From Streptosporangium carneum (lineage in GTDB: Bacteria; Actinomycetota; Actinomycetes; Streptosporangiales; Streptosporangiaceae), in contig NZ_BSEV01000006.1 in NCBI RefSeq assembly GCF_027922005.1, positions 186,001 through 250,000 of the forward strand: a stretch of DNA of 64,000 nucleotides, written 5' to 3'. Positions 8,785 to 21,341 of this stretch are shown here, piece after piece; the stretch's first letter is position 1, and every line of letters begins with the position of its first letter. A program made the position numbers and the translations under genes. Below the pieces are notes generated by a model. The model saw only the letters and a program-made list of their open reading frames with translations. It had not been told where the DNA came from and ran no database searches.

Positions 8785-9837
8785 TCAGGCGGAGACGGTC
8801 ACCGCGGGCGTGGTCTCGCCCACGTCCGGAGCGTTCTCCGGGAAGTGGCAGGCCACCTGGTGCCGGGGGGCCAACTCGAGCAGCGGCGGCTCGACCGTCT
8901 TGCAGATCTCCTGCGCCTTCCAGCAGCGGGTGTGGAAGCGGCAGGCGGACGGCGGGTTGAGCGGGCTCGGCACGTCGCCCTGGAGCCGGATGCGCTCGCG
9001 GTCCTTGCGGCGGGCCGGGTCGGGCACCGGCACCGCCGACATCAGGGCGTTGGTGTAGGGGTGCATGGGCGAGTCGTACAGGGACTTGCGGTCCGCCAGC
9101 TCGACGATCTTGCCGAGGTACATGACCGCCACCCGGTCGCTGATGTGCCGGATGACCGACAGGTCGTGCGCGACGATGACGTAGGTCAGGTCGAGCTCGT
9201 TCTGCAGGTCCTCCAGGAGGTTGACCACCTGGGCCTGGATCGACACGTCCAGCGCGGAGACCGGCTCGTCGGCGATGATGAGCTTGGGCTTGAGCGCGAG
9301 CGTGCGGGCGATGCCGATGCGCTGACGCTGGCCGCCGGAGAACTCGTGCGGGTAGCGGTTGTAGTGCTCGGGGTTGAGGCCGACCAGCTCCAGGATGTCC
9401 TGGACCGCCTTCTTCGTGCCCTGCTCGGACTTGATCCCCTGGATGCGGAAGGGCGCGCCGACGATGGCGCCGACCGTGTGGCGGGGGTTGAGCGAGGAGT
9501 AGGGGTCCTGGAAGATCATTTGCACGTCGCGGCGGAGCGGGCGGATCTTCGACTGCGACATGTGGGTGAGGTCGTGCCCCTCGAAGAGGATCTTTCCGCC
9601 CGTCGGCTCGAGCAGGCGGGTGATCAGCCTGCCGGTGGTGCTCTTGCCGCAGCCGGACTCGCCGACCAGGCCGAGCGTCTCACCCTTGCGGACGTCGAAG
9701 CTGACCCCGTCGACGGCCTTGACCGCGCCGACCTGGCGGCGGAGCAGGCCCTTGGTCACCGGGAAGTGTTTCTGGAGCCCCTGGACGGACAGCAGGACCT
9801 CGGGACCGGCCGCGCCCTTCTCGTCTGCGGAGGTCAC
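8785..9837 (-). CDS. oppF: Oligopeptide ABC transporter ATP-binding protein (OppF type)
   Basis: About 350 residues. Walker [11 protein letters not shown]-loop [14 protein letters not shown], signature [13 protein letters not shown] and Walker [13 protein letters not shown] are all present. The C-terminal oligopeptide-transporter extension contains the cysteine-bearing [13 protein letters not shown]. It energises peptide import together with the OppD-like ATPase. GTG 9837 is chosen because GGGAGAGG lies just upstream; ATG 9864 is the alternative. It is the last gene of the opp operon, followed by a perfect hairpin. Confidence 0.93.
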   Translation of the reverse strand: MTSADEKGAAGPEVLLSVQGLQKHFPVTKGLLRRQVGAVKAVDGVSFDVRKGETLGLVGESGCGKSTTGRLITRLLEPTGGKILFEGHDLTHMSQSKIRPLRRDVQMIFQDPYSSLNPRHTVGAIVGAPFRIQGIKSEQGTKKAVQDILELVGLNPEHYNRYPHEFSGGQRQRIGIARTLALKPKLIIADEPVSALDVSIQAQVVNLLEDLQNELDLTYVIVAHDLSVIRHISDRVAVMYLGKIVELADRKSLYDSPMHPYTNALMSAVPVPDPARRKDRERIRLQGDVPSPLNPPSACRFHTRCWKAQEICKTVEPPLLELAPRHQVACHFPENAPDVGETTPAVTVSA

Positions 9838-9898
9838 GCGCCCTCTCCCGTCACTCGCGGGCATCCCGTGCGCCCACCTGCTCGCTGGCTACGCTCGC

Positions 9899-10942
9899 TC
9901 ACGTGCTCTCCATCATCGGCTTGATCTCGTTGTCCCAGATGGACCGCCGCTCCGTGCGGGGCAGGTGGCAGCGGACCAGGTGACCGCCCTCGGTCTCCAG
10001 CAGCTCGGGCACCTGCGAGGTGGACTTCCCCTCGGTACGGTCCGCGTAGACGCACCTGGGGTTGAAGGCGCAGCCGGACGGCACGTTGATCAGTGAGGGC
10101 GGGGTGCCCTTGATCGGGAGCAGGCGCTCGGTCGGCTCGCGGTCGAGGCGGGGCATCGATCCCAGCAGACCCCACGTGTAGGGGTGCTCGGGGCGGTAGA
10201 AGATGTCCTCGGCCGAGCCGTACTCGACGCACTTGCCGCCGTACATCACCAGGATGTCGTCGGACAGCTCGGCCACCACGCCGAGGTCGTGGGTGATGAT
10301 GATCAACGCGGAGTTGAACTCGCGCTGGAGGTCGGTCATGAGGTCCAGGATCTGCGCCTGGACGGTCACGTCGAGGGCCGTGGTCGGCTCGTCGGCGATC
10401 AGCAGCTCGGGGTCGCAGGAGAGCGCCATGGCGATCATCGCGCGCTGGCGCATGCCGCCGGAGAACTGGTGGGGGAAGTCGTCGACCCGCCTGTCCGGCT
10501 GCGGGATGCCGACCCGGCCGAGCATGTCGATCGCGTGCTTGCGGGCGACCGCCTTGCTGACCTTGTGGTGGATCCGGTAGGCCTCGACGATCTGCGCCCC
10601 CACGGAGTAGTAGGGGTGCATCGCGGACAGCGGATCCTGGAAGATCATCGCCATCTTCTTGCCGCGCAGCGTCCGCACGTGGTCGGCGCTCGCGCCGACC
10701 AGCTCCTCGCCGTCCAGCCAGATCTCACCGGAGATCTTCGCCCTGCCCCCCTTGTGCAGGCCCAGGATGCCCAGGCTGGTCACGCTCTTGCCGGAGCCCG
10801 ACTCGCCCACGATGCCGAGGGTCTTGCCCCGCTCCAGCTTGTACGACAGGCCGTCGACGGACTTGACCAGGCCGTCCTCGGTCGGGAAGTGGATGCGCAG
10901 GTCGCGCAGTTCGAGGAAGGCCTCGGGTGCCGGAGACGTCAT
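9899..10942 (-). CDS. oppD: Oligopeptide ABC transporter ATP-binding protein (OppD type)
   Basis: 347 residues with Walker A GESGSGKSV, Q-loop IFQDPLSAMHPYY, signature FSGGMRQRAMIAM, Walker B LLIADEPTTALD and H-loop ITHDLGV. The C-terminal oligopeptide extension includes CAFNPRCVYAD. The ATG at 10942 overlaps the stop of the permease oppB (ATGA), so the two are translationally coupled. The longer open frame upstream is a shadow of oppB. It forms the ATPase pair with the downstream OppF. Confidence 0.94.
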   Translation of the reverse strand: MTSPAPEAFLELRDLRIHFPTEDGLVKSVDGLSYKLERGKTLGIVGESGSGKSVTSLGILGLHKGGRAKISGEIWLDGEELVGASADHVRTLRGKKMAMIFQDPLSAMHPYYSVGAQIVEAYRIHHKVSKAVARKHAIDMLGRVGIPQPDRRVDDFPHQFSGGMRQRAMIAMALSCDPELLIADEPTTALDVTVQAQILDLMTDLQREFNSALIIITHDLGVVAELSDDILVMYGGKCVEYGSAEDIFYRPEHPYTWGLLGSMPRLDREPTERLLPIKGTPPSLINVPSGCAFNPRCVYADRTEGKSTSQVPELLETEGGHLVRCHLPRTERRSIWDNEIKPMMEST

Positions 10943-11952
10943 GAGAGCCTCACCCTCGGGTCGACCACCGCGTACAGGATGTCCACGATGAGGTTGGCCA
11001 GGACGATGAAGAAGGCCGCGAACAGGGTCACGCCCAGCACCACGGGCAGGTCGTTGCCGCGGATCGCGTCGATGACCAGCTTGCCGACGCCCTGGATGGA
11101 GAAGGTGCTCTCGGTGAGCACCGCGCCGCCCAGCAGCAGGCCCAGATCGAGGCCGAAGATGGTGAGGATCGGGGTCAGCGTGGCGCGCAGGGCGTGCTTG
11201 GTGACGACCGTGCTCTCCTTGAGGCCCTTGGCGCGGGCCGTGCGGATGTAGTCCTCGCCCATCGTCTCCAGCATGCCGGCCCTGGTGAGCCGGGCGTAGA
11301 GGGCGGCGTAGAGGAAGGCCAGGGTGATCCAGGGCAGCACGAGCGCCTGGAACCACATGACGGGGTTCTCCGTGATCGGGGTGTAACTGCCGCCGCCGGG
11401 GAAGATGCCCAGCGTGTAGGCGAACACCGACAGGGAGACCAGGCCGGTGAAGTAGATCGGCAGCGACACGCCCGCCAGCGCCACCGTCATGGCCGCCCTG
11501 TCGAGGACGCTGCCGCGTTTCAGCGCGGAGACGACGCCGATGCTGACGCCGGTGACGAGCCACAGGACCGCCGCGCCCAGGGCGAGCGAGAGCGTCGCGG
11601 GAAGGCGGTCGACAAGCGTCGGCCAGACCGGCTGGTTGTTGTTGAAGGAGAAGCCGAAGCAGGGCGCGGGGCACTCGGCCTTCTTCGGGCCGAGGGAGTA
11701 ATCCTCACCGGCGACGATGCCCTTGGCGAACCGTCCGTACTGGACGATGAGCGGATCATCCAGATGCAGCCGCTTGACTGCTCCCTGAATCGCCTCAGGT
11801 GTGGCGTCCCGCCCGACGTAACGCGACGCCATGCCCTCGGGGGTCTGCCCCAGGGCGCGCGGGATGAGGAAGAAGATCGCGAAGGTGGCCATGCTGACGA
11901 CGGCGAGCATCAGCACGGCGGCGATCACGCGGCGGACGATGAAAGCGACCAC
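10939..11952 (-). CDS. oppB: Oligopeptide ABC transporter permease (OppB type)
   Basis: 337 residues with an N-terminal helix (IAAVLMLAVVSMATFAIFFL) and five further membrane helices. A large periplasmic loop follows helix 1, as in the OppB/DppB family. The cytoplasmic EAA-like loop is YIRTARAKGLKESTVVTKHA, which docks on the ATPases. Start is set at GTG 11952 (VVAFIVRR), which removes an upstream stretch overlapping a stem-loop. It lies 78 nt after the binding-protein gene and overlaps oppD by four bases. Confidence 0.9.
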   Translation of the reverse strand: MVAFIVRRVIAAVLMLAVVSMATFAIFFLIPRALGQTPEGMASRYVGRDATPEAIQGAVKRLHLDDPLIVQYGRFAKGIVAGEDYSLGPKKAECPAPCFGFSFNNNQPVWPTLVDRLPATLSLALGAAVLWLVTGVSIGVVSALKRGSVLDRAAMTVALAGVSLPIYFTGLVSLSVFAYTLGIFPGGGSYTPITENPVMWFQALVLPWITLAFLYAALYARLTRAGMLETMGEDYIRTARAKGLKESTVVTKHALRATLTPILTIFGLDLGLLLGGAVLTESTFSIQGVGKLVIDAIRGNDLPVVLGVTLFAAFFIVLANLIVDILYAVVDPRVRLS

Positions 11953-11966
11953 GATCGTTCGGCCGG

Positions 11967-11995
11967 GGTGCCCGGGAGGATCGCTCCCGGGCACC
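11967..11995 (-). promoter_or_regulatory. Intercistronic stem-loop between oppA and oppB
   Basis: An 11-bp perfect stem (GGTGCCCGGGA / TCCCGGGCACC) with a 7-nt loop sits between the oppA stop and the oppB start. There is no U tract. Such stem-loops after binding-protein genes commonly stabilise the upstream message or attenuate the downstream genes, giving excess binding protein. That role is inferred here. Confidence 0.65.
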
Positions 11996-12030
11996 GTCAG
12001 GCCTTCACCTGCCTTTGGCTTAGAGAAGGA

Positions 12031-13809
12031 CTACTGCTTGACGCCGAGCCACGTGTAGTCGTACATCCCCCAGGCGGGGTGCACGTACACGTTGGTCAGG
12101 TTGGACGGACGGAAGATCAGCGTCTTCTCGTAGACGAACGGCATGAAGGCCGCCGACTCCATGACCTTCTGGTCGACCTGCGCCCAGATCTCGTTGCGAG
12201 CCGTGGCGTCGGTGGTCTGGATGCCCTTGTCGAGCAGCTCGTTCACCGACGGGTCGTTGAGCTCCATCATGTTGTAGTTGCCGGAGGCCTTGATGAAGCG
12301 GCCGTCGACGATCTGCGACAGGAAGCCGAAGCCGGACGGCCAGTCGGCGCCCCAGCCTGCGATCATGATGCCCAGGTTGTTCTTGTGCACGAAGTCCGGC
12401 TTGCCGGCGTACTGCGCGCTCCAGTCACCCGAGGGGTACTTCTTGATGGTCAGCTTGATGCCGACCCGGTCGAGCGAGGCCTGCAGGGCCTCGGCGACCT
12501 GGACCTCCTTGGTGCGGTCACCGCGGACCGCGACGTTGGCCTCGAAGCCGTTCGGCTGACCGCAGGCCGCCAGGGCCTCCTTGGCCTTGGCCAGGTCACC
12601 CTTGTGGTCGGCGCCGTTGGGGTACAGGTCGAACGCCTTGTAGCCGACCGTGGTCGGGGTCATCGCGGTGGTGCCGATCTCACCGCCGAGCGGGCCGCCC
12701 CACGGCGCCTGGGTGGCGACCTTGTCGGTGGCGTACTGCACGGCCTTGCGGCAGTCGATGTTGTCGAACGGCTTGACCTTCGTCGAGATCATCGCGTACC
12801 GGTTGAACGGCGTGAAGGGGTTGTCCGTGGAGTCCTTCAGCTTGGCGTCGTTGACGATCTTGGCGCGGCCCGCGGACTGCAGACCCGTGCCCGCCAGGTC
12901 GACCTGGATCTGCCCGGCGATCAGGCGGTTGTCGATGTCCTCGGCGTTCTGCTTGAACTGGACCTCGATGCGGTCGGGCAGCTGCTTGCGGACGCTGTCG
13001 GTCGCCGGGTCCCAGTTCGTGTTCCTGACGAGGTTGAGCTGCTTGCCGACCTCGTGGCTCTCGAACTTGTAGGGACCGGTCGAGACGACGGCCTTCTCGT
13101 AGTCGACGCCGGTGTCCTTGGCCTGCGGCACCGGAGCGGACTGCGGGTTGGCGGCCAGGAAGTCGAACTCGGAGAACGGCGCCTTCAGCTTGAAGACGAC
13201 GGTGTAGTCGTCGGGGGTCTCGACGCCCTTGAAGTTGTTGAGGTCCTTGTCCTTGTAGGGACCCTTGTAGTCACCCGAGTCGAGGTACTGCGCGAAGTAC
13301 TTCGGACCGTCGGTGAGCTCGTCGGTGAAGTTGCTGCGGGCGATGGCGTACTTGACGTCGGCGGCCTTGACCTCGGTGCCGTCGTCGTACTTGATGCCCT
13401 TCTTGAGCTTGTAGGTCCAGGTCTTGCCGTCGGCGCTGACCTCGCCGGGGGCCTCCGCCAGGTCGGGGACCAGCTTCAGGCCCGCCTCGCCGGGCTGGGC
13501 GGTGTAGGTCATCAGGGGACGGGAGTACAGACGCGAGAAGTTCCAGTTCCAGGCGTAGTAGGTGTTGCCCGGGTCCATCGAGTCCGGCTCGTCGGACAGC
13601 GCGTACTTGAGCGTGCCGCCCTTGGCGTCCGAGGGGTTGACGACCTTGGTGTAGGCGTCGTTGTGCTTGGCGGCCGAGGCCGCGTCACCAGTGGCGTTGT
13701 TCCCGGAGGACGTGTTGCCACCGCCACCGGCCGTGCCGCCGCAGGCGGCAAGCCCCATGGTCAGCACGGTACCCAGCGCGGCGAGCGCCAGGGCGTTGGT
13801 TTTCCTCAT
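12031..13809 (-). CDS. oppA: Oligopeptide-binding lipoprotein of ABC transporter (SBP family 5)
   Basis: 592 residues. It has a lipoprotein signal peptide: MRKT, a hydrophobic stretch, and lipobox LAAC, with the acylated Cys at about residue 23 followed by a Gly/Asn/Ser linker. The family 5 solute-binding fold (PBP2 of DppA/OppA type) follows, with typical pieces such as WTYKLKKGIKYDDGTEVKAADV and the C-terminal WGMYDYTWLG. It captures peptides outside the membrane for the OppBC channel. It lies between oppC and oppB, an unusual position. Start ATG 13809. Confidence 0.93.
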   Translation of the reverse strand: MRKTNALALAALGTVLTMGLAACGGTAGGGGNTSSGNNATGDAASAAKHNDAYTKVVNPSDAKGGTLKYALSDEPDSMDPGNTYYAWNWNFSRLYSRPLMTYTAQPGEAGLKLVPDLAEAPGEVSADGKTWTYKLKKGIKYDDGTEVKAADVKYAIARSNFTDELTDGPKYFAQYLDSGDYKGPYKDKDLNNFKGVETPDDYTVVFKLKAPFSEFDFLAANPQSAPVPQAKDTGVDYEKAVVSTGPYKFESHEVGKQLNLVRNTNWDPATDSVRKQLPDRIEVQFKQNAEDIDNRLIAGQIQVDLAGTGLQSAGRAKIVNDAKLKDSTDNPFTPFNRYAMISTKVKPFDNIDCRKAVQYATDKVATQAPWGGPLGGEIGTTAMTPTTVGYKAFDLYPNGADHKGDLAKAKEALAACGQPNGFEANVAVRGDRTKEVQVAEALQASLDRVGIKLTIKKYPSGDWSAQYAGKPDFVHKNNLGIMIAGWGADWPSGFGFLSQIVDGRFIKASGNYNMMELNDPSVNELLDKGIQTTDATARNEIWAQVDQKVMESAAFMPFVYEKTLIFRPSNLTNVYVHPAWGMYDYTWLGVKQ

Positions 13810-13880
13810 CGTGGTGGTACACCCCTTGTCATGAGTGGCGGTGATTTAGGGAGATGAGATGCGCGACGGTCGCGTTTCGA

Positions 13881-14891
13881 CTACCGGGCGCGCGGGTCGA
13901 GGGCGTCCCGAAGCCCGTCGCCCAGCAGGTTGAAGGCCATCACGGTAATGAAGATCGCGAGACCCGGGACGATCATGAAGTGGGGAGCGATCTGGTAGTA
14001 GTCGACCGCCCGGGTGAGCATGCCTCCCCATGAGGCCTGGGGCTCGTTGACCCCGACGCCGAGGAACGACAGCGCGGCCTCGAAGAGGATGTTCGTAGGG
14101 ATGAGCAGCGTCGCGTAGACGAGGATCGGAGCCACGAGGTTCGGCAGCATCTCACGGAAGATGATGTAGCCGTTGCCGGCCCCCAGCGACCGCGCGGCGT
14201 CCACGAACTCACGCTCGCGCAGCGACAGCGTCTGGCCTCGCACGATGCGCGCGATGTAGGGCCAGCTGAAGAAGCCGATGATGAACACGATGACCGCGAT
14301 CCGCAGACCGTTGCCCGAGAGGCCGAGAGCCCGGTCGGGCAGCGCGCCCACGATGGCGATGGCGAACAGCAGCAGCGGGAAGGCCAGGAAGACGTCCATC
14401 AGCCTGCTGATGACCGTGTCGACCCAGCCGCCGAAGAACCCGGCGAGCACGCCCATCAGCGAGCCGACCACCACCGACAACAGCGTCGCCAGGAAGGCCA
14501 CCAGCAGCGAGATCTGGGCGCCGGACAGGATCCTGGCGAAGAGGTCCCGCCCGTTGACCGGCTCGAGGCCGAACGGGTGCTCCAGGCTTATCCCGCCCCA
14601 CGCTCCGATGGGGGCGCTGGTGAGCGGGTCGATGAGGTCGTTGTTCGGGATGTTCGGCGAGTCGCCGAACAGCGCGATCAGCCCGCCGAAGGGTCGCTCG
14701 GCGAAGATGGCGACCAGGGTCAGGAAGAGCACGACGAAGGCGCCGATGATCGCCGCCTTGTCGCGCTTGAGACGCATCCACGCGATGCGGCCGAGCGAAC
14801 GGCCTTCGATGGCCTTTCCGCCCGCCCCTTCAAGAACGGCCTCGGGCTTGGCCTCCATGGCCTGCCCTGAGACATCGAGCGGTGCGGTCAT
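13881..14891 (-). CDS. oppC: Oligopeptide ABC transporter permease (OppC type)
   Basis: About 336 residues. It has an OppC-type N-terminal region ahead of helix 1 (KAAIIGAFVVLFLTLVAIFA), then the BPD_transp_1 core of five helices with cytoplasmic loop FVDAARSLGAGNGYIIFREM. The C-terminus ends in the family-typical LLGDGLRDALDPR. ATG 14891 is preferred because AGGGGG lies nine bases upstream; ATG 14921 is possible. It appears to be the first gene of the opp operon. The upstream region carries two copies of TCTATGGGC about 36 bp apart (14960s and 14996-15006), possible regulator sites. Confidence 0.9.
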   Translation of the reverse strand: MTAPLDVSGQAMEAKPEAVLEGAGGKAIEGRSLGRIAWMRLKRDKAAIIGAFVVLFLTLVAIFAERPFGGLIALFGDSPNIPNNDLIDPLTSAPIGAWGGISLEHPFGLEPVNGRDLFARILSGAQISLLVAFLATLLSVVVGSLMGVLAGFFGGWVDTVISRLMDVFLAFPLLLFAIAIVGALPDRALGLSGNGLRIAVIVFIIGFFSWPYIARIVRGQTLSLREREFVDAARSLGAGNGYIIFREMLPNLVAPILVYATLLIPTNILFEAALSFLGVGVNEPQASWGGMLTRAVDYYQIAPHFMIVPGLAIFITVMAFNLLGDGLRDALDPRAR

Positions 14892-15153
14892 ACCAGTGGC
14901 CCCCTGGATCCCAGACGACATTGTCCGATAACGCGTCCCCGGGTCGGGTAGCGCGCCTGAAGTCTATGGGCCGTTTGACGGTCCCGTGACGCAGAATCTA
15001 TGGGCTGATCTGCGCTGACTAGTCCCCTGGCACGCTATGTGGCTCAACTGTGATTCATGCGAAATTCATTTGTTTTGATCTTGAAGGGAATGTCTGGGAG
15101 CCGTTCTGCTTGTGTCTCGGATTCGTGACACTGCACCGGAAGGTGACGCTGAG

Positions 15154-15678
15154 TCATCCGATCCCGCGGCGCTTGAGAATGGCTTCGATATCGGAGAAAT
15201 CGTCATCGGCGGCAGGCTTCGCCGCGGGCGCGGCCTTGCCCGCCCGGGGCTGGGGCTGGGGCTGGGGCTGCGAGCGTGATCCGGGCAGTGCCCCCGCGGC
15301 CCCCGCGGCCCCCGCGGACGCGGCGGCCCCCGGCTTGGCGGTCACGGAGGGCCCGGCGGCCGCGGGAGCGGGCGAACCGCGGCGGCGCAACACACCGGAC
15401 ACCAGGAAGAGCACCGCGGACAGCGCGGTCACGGCGACCCCCGCCCACACCAGCGGGCTGAGGACGAGACCGGCGAAGAACCCGACAACCGCGGTGCCGA
15501 CCTGCCAGAGGGCGGGCAACGCGCCGGTCAGATAGGCCGCGAGGGGCAACAGCGACCAGGCCGCGCCACGCAACCCCGCCGCCGCCCCCCGGCGACGCAA
15601 CAGCAGGAAACTCAGCACCAGCCCCACACCGGTCACCCCGGCGCAGAGCGGCAACCACGCGATCTGGTCGAACGACAT
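15154..15678 (-). CDS. Membrane protein of unknown function with Pro/Gln repeat tail
   Basis: About 174 residues starting MSFDQIAWLPLCAG. Three to four membrane helices fill the first ~100 residues. The cytoplasmic tail is Ala/Pro/Gly-rich with a (QP)4 run encoded by tandem GGGGCT units near 15245-15270 and an Ala/Gly run from CCCCGCGGC units near 15290-15316. It ends in a conserved-looking DDDFSDIEAILKRRGI, a possible partner-binding peptide. ATG 15678 is taken; the frame upstream to 15762 has no better start. Role unknown. Confidence 0.75.
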   Translation of the reverse strand: MSFDQIAWLPLCAGVTGVGLVLSFLLLRRRGAAAGLRGAAWSLLPLAAYLTGALPALWQVGTAVVGFFAGLVLSPLVWAGVAVTALSAVLFLVSGVLRRRGSPAPAAAGPSVTAKPGAAASAGAAGAAGALPGSRSQPQPQPQPRAGKAAPAAKPAADDDFSDIEAILKRRGIG

Positions 15679-15810
15679 AGCGGACCGCCCCTCGTATCGG
15701 CTTACCAGATCCATCCTGGCACGCGGGACGGGAGCCGTTCCTCCTCCCAGGGGAGGGATCATCCCCTAAGGGTCCTCCCCCGCCCTCTCAGGGACAAGAC
15801 CCCCTTCCGC

Positions 15811-16461
15811 TCACAGTTCGGCGGCCGACAGCCTCCGCAGCACCTCGACGTCGACCTCCCGCAGGGAGCGGACGACCAGGCGGCCAGGCGCCGCCGGGAT
15901 CGGCAGCACGCTGGGCACCGCCACCACCCGACAGCCCGCGGCCGTGGCCGAGGTCACCCCGTTCGGGGAGTCCTCGAGCACGACGCAACGGGCCGCGGCC
16001 ACCCCCAGCAGGCGGGCGGCCCTCTCGTAGGGCTCGGGGTCGGGCTTGGTCCTCATGACGTCGTCGCCGGTCACCACGTGGTCGAAGTTGTGCCTGCCGA
16101 TGCCGTCGAGGCACGCCTCGGCGATGGGCCTGACCGAGGAGGTGACCAGCGCGGTCGGCAGACCGGCGCGCCGTACGGACGACAGCAGCTCGGCCGCGCC
16201 CGGCATCATCTCGACCCCCTCGGCGAGCCTGGCGGTCATGCCCTCCAGCATCCACGCCGCCACGTCGCCGGGGTCGGCGTCGGAGCCGGAGGCCCTCAGC
16301 ATGTAGGCGACGGTCGACGGCATGGAACCGCCGACCAGTTGTTCCTGGTCGGCGGGCCCCCAGTCGCCGCCGAGCCGTTCCATCACCTCGGTCTCGACCT
16401 GGAACCAGACCTTCTCGCTGTCGACGAGAAGCCCGTCCATGTCGAAGAGAACCGCGTCCAT
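15811..16461 (-). CDS. HAD-superfamily phosphatase (beta-phosphoglucomutase-like subfamily)
   Basis: 216 residues. HAD motif I is DMDGLLVDSE, with nucleophile and acid Asp. Motif II is VTSS, motif III is the Lys in KPDPEPYERAA, and motif IV is VLEDSPNGV. The cap domain lies between residues ~18 and ~85. The family dephosphorylates or isomerises sugar phosphates; the substrate here is unknown. ATG 16461 lies 23 nt after the metH stop on the same strand, so it is probably co-transcribed with metH. A HAD gene beside metH recurs in other actinobacteria as I recall. Confidence 0.92.
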   Translation of the reverse strand: MDAVLFDMDGLLVDSEKVWFQVETEVMERLGGDWGPADQEQLVGGSMPSTVAYMLRASGSDADPGDVAAWMLEGMTARLAEGVEMMPGAAELLSSVRRAGLPTALVTSSVRPIAEACLDGIGRHNFDHVVTGDDVMRTKPDPEPYERAARLLGVAAARCVVLEDSPNGVTSATAAGCRVVAVPSVLPIPAAPGRLVVRSLREVDVEVLRRLSAAEL

Positions 16462-16484
16462 TCCCGGAGAACCCCCTGCGATCG

Positions 16485-19949
<3,465 letters not shown>

Positions 19950-20273
19950 GGAGACAAGGGTACTGGGAACCGTTCAGCCGACACTGTTCATGATGACATT
20001 TGAGCATTTAGCACGATCAATCCCCTATGGGAGCCGCGACAACCCGTCGTGCCGTCGCCGCGGGGGGTCGGAACGCCTCGCCCCGGGCCCCGTCCGCCCT
20101 CTCAGTGCCCTCTCAGGGCCCCTGCCGGGCCCGCGCGACGGGCACGCCGCCCCCCTGGGACGGCCCGTGACGTCCTGATCGCGCGCACCGCTCCGGGAAG
20201 GTGACGTAAAGCCCCCCTCACCGCATAGGCTTAGCGGGATAGTACGGCGAGGAGAACCAGGAGGAGGCCGCGC
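19950..20273. other. Divergent intergenic region between metH and PAC2 gene
   Basis: 324 nt without a gene. It should hold the metH promoter (an AT-richer stretch around 19975-20035) and the PAC2 promoter (TAGGCT at about 20226, then a purine-rich ribosome site GAGGAGAACCAGGAGGAGG). A spaced inverted pair TTGA...TCAA (20000-20020) lies on the metH side. An 11-bp near-repeat CCCTCTCAGTG/CCCTCTCAGGG lies near 20097-20118. No riboswitch consensus was found by eye. Confidence 0.5.
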
Positions 20274-21128
20274 GTGATCGAACTCGAAGGTCTACCCGAG
20301 CTCGTCGACCCGGTGCTGATCGCCGCGTTCGAGGGGTGGAACGACGCGGGCGAGGCTTCGAGCGGAGTGATCGCACACCTCGAGGACGAGTGGAAGGCGA
20401 CCCCGCTGGTCTCCTTCGACCCCGAGGAGTACTACGACTTCCAGGTGACGCGCCCCATCGTGGAGATGGGCGAGGGCCTGACCCGGTCCATCACCTGGCC
20501 GACGACCAAGCTGTCCGTGGCCAGGCCGCCGGGCGTCGACCGGGACGTGGTGCTGCTGCGCGGCATCGAGCCCAACATGCGGTGGCGCGCGTTCTGCGAG
20601 GAGATCATCGTGATCTGCCGCGAGCTGGGGATCGAGCTGGCCGTGCTCCTCGGCGCCCTGCTCAACGACTCCCCCCACACCCGGCCCGTGCCGATCGTGG
20701 GTTCCGCGACCGACGAGGGCCTGGCCCGGGCGATCAACCTGGAGCTGAGCCGCTACGAGGGGCCGACCGGCATCGTCGGCGTGCTGCAGCACGCCCTCGG
20801 GACCGCCGGGGTGCACGCGGTCTCGCTGTGGGCCTCGGTGCCGCACTACGTCGCCCAGCCCCCCAACCCCAAGGCCACCATGGCGCTGCTGAGCCGCATG
20901 GAGGACCTGCTCGACATCCCGATGCCGATGGGCACCCTGGCCGAGGAGGCGCGGGCGTGGGAGCACGGCGTGGACGAGCTGGCCTCCCAGGACAGCGAGG
21001 TGGCCGACTACGTCAAGGAGCTCGAGGAGCGCAAGGACGCCGCAGAGCTGCCCGAGGCCAGCGGCGACGCCATCGCCGCGGAGTTCGAGCGTTACCTTCG
21101 CCGCAGGGACCGCGACGGCGACGGCTGA
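20274..21128 (+). CDS. PAC2 family protein (proteasome-assembly-chaperone-like fold)
   Basis: 284 residues matching the PAC2 family. Hallmarks are LIAAFEGWNDAGEASSGVI at the start, the central HTRPVPIVGSATDE and GIVGVLQHALGTAGVHAVSLWAS. The C-terminal ~60 residues are charged and helical. It corresponds to the mycobacterial Rv2125 type, which also sits beside metH. Its biochemical role in bacteria is unsettled; a link to the actinobacterial proteasome is only suggestive. GTG 20274 follows a strong AGGAGG-like site. Confidence 0.9.
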   Translation: MIELEGLPELVDPVLIAAFEGWNDAGEASSGVIAHLEDEWKATPLVSFDPEEYYDFQVTRPIVEMGEGLTRSITWPTTKLSVARPPGVDRDVVLLRGIEPNMRWRAFCEEIIVICRELGIELAVLLGALLNDSPHTRPVPIVGSATDEGLARAINLELSRYEGPTGIVGVLQHALGTAGVHAVSLWASVPHYVAQPPNPKATMALLSRMEDLLDIPMPMGTLAEEARAWEHGVDELASQDSEVADYVKELEERKDAAELPEASGDAIAAEFERYLRRRDRDGDG

Positions 21129-21341
21129 GACACGCGGCACATAGTTATAGTTATTTACTCCTTTCTCCACTGATTTAGAGTGATAATCGATGCCCACCCC
21201 GGTCCACCCGGATCACACCGGGTTGGAAGACCGGCTCGCAACGATTGGACCCGCAGCAGAAACACCGTTCTGTAAACACCGGTGAACGAGCCCGTCACCG
21301 CGCCGAACATTGTCCACGTGACAGCGCACGTTAGGGCGATC

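Noticed and set aside
11194..13857. Very long plus-strand open frame (887 codons)
   Set aside because: It is antisense to oppB and oppA, which have full family motifs; it is a GC-rich frame shadow.
15246..15316. CRISPR-like or regulatory repeats
   Set aside because: These are short in-frame 6-bp and 9-bp coding repeats giving Gln-Pro and Ala-Gly runs, without spacers.
19950..20273. Cobalamin or SAM riboswitch upstream of metH
   Set aside because: No B12-box or SAM aptamer consensus could be seen on the metH strand.
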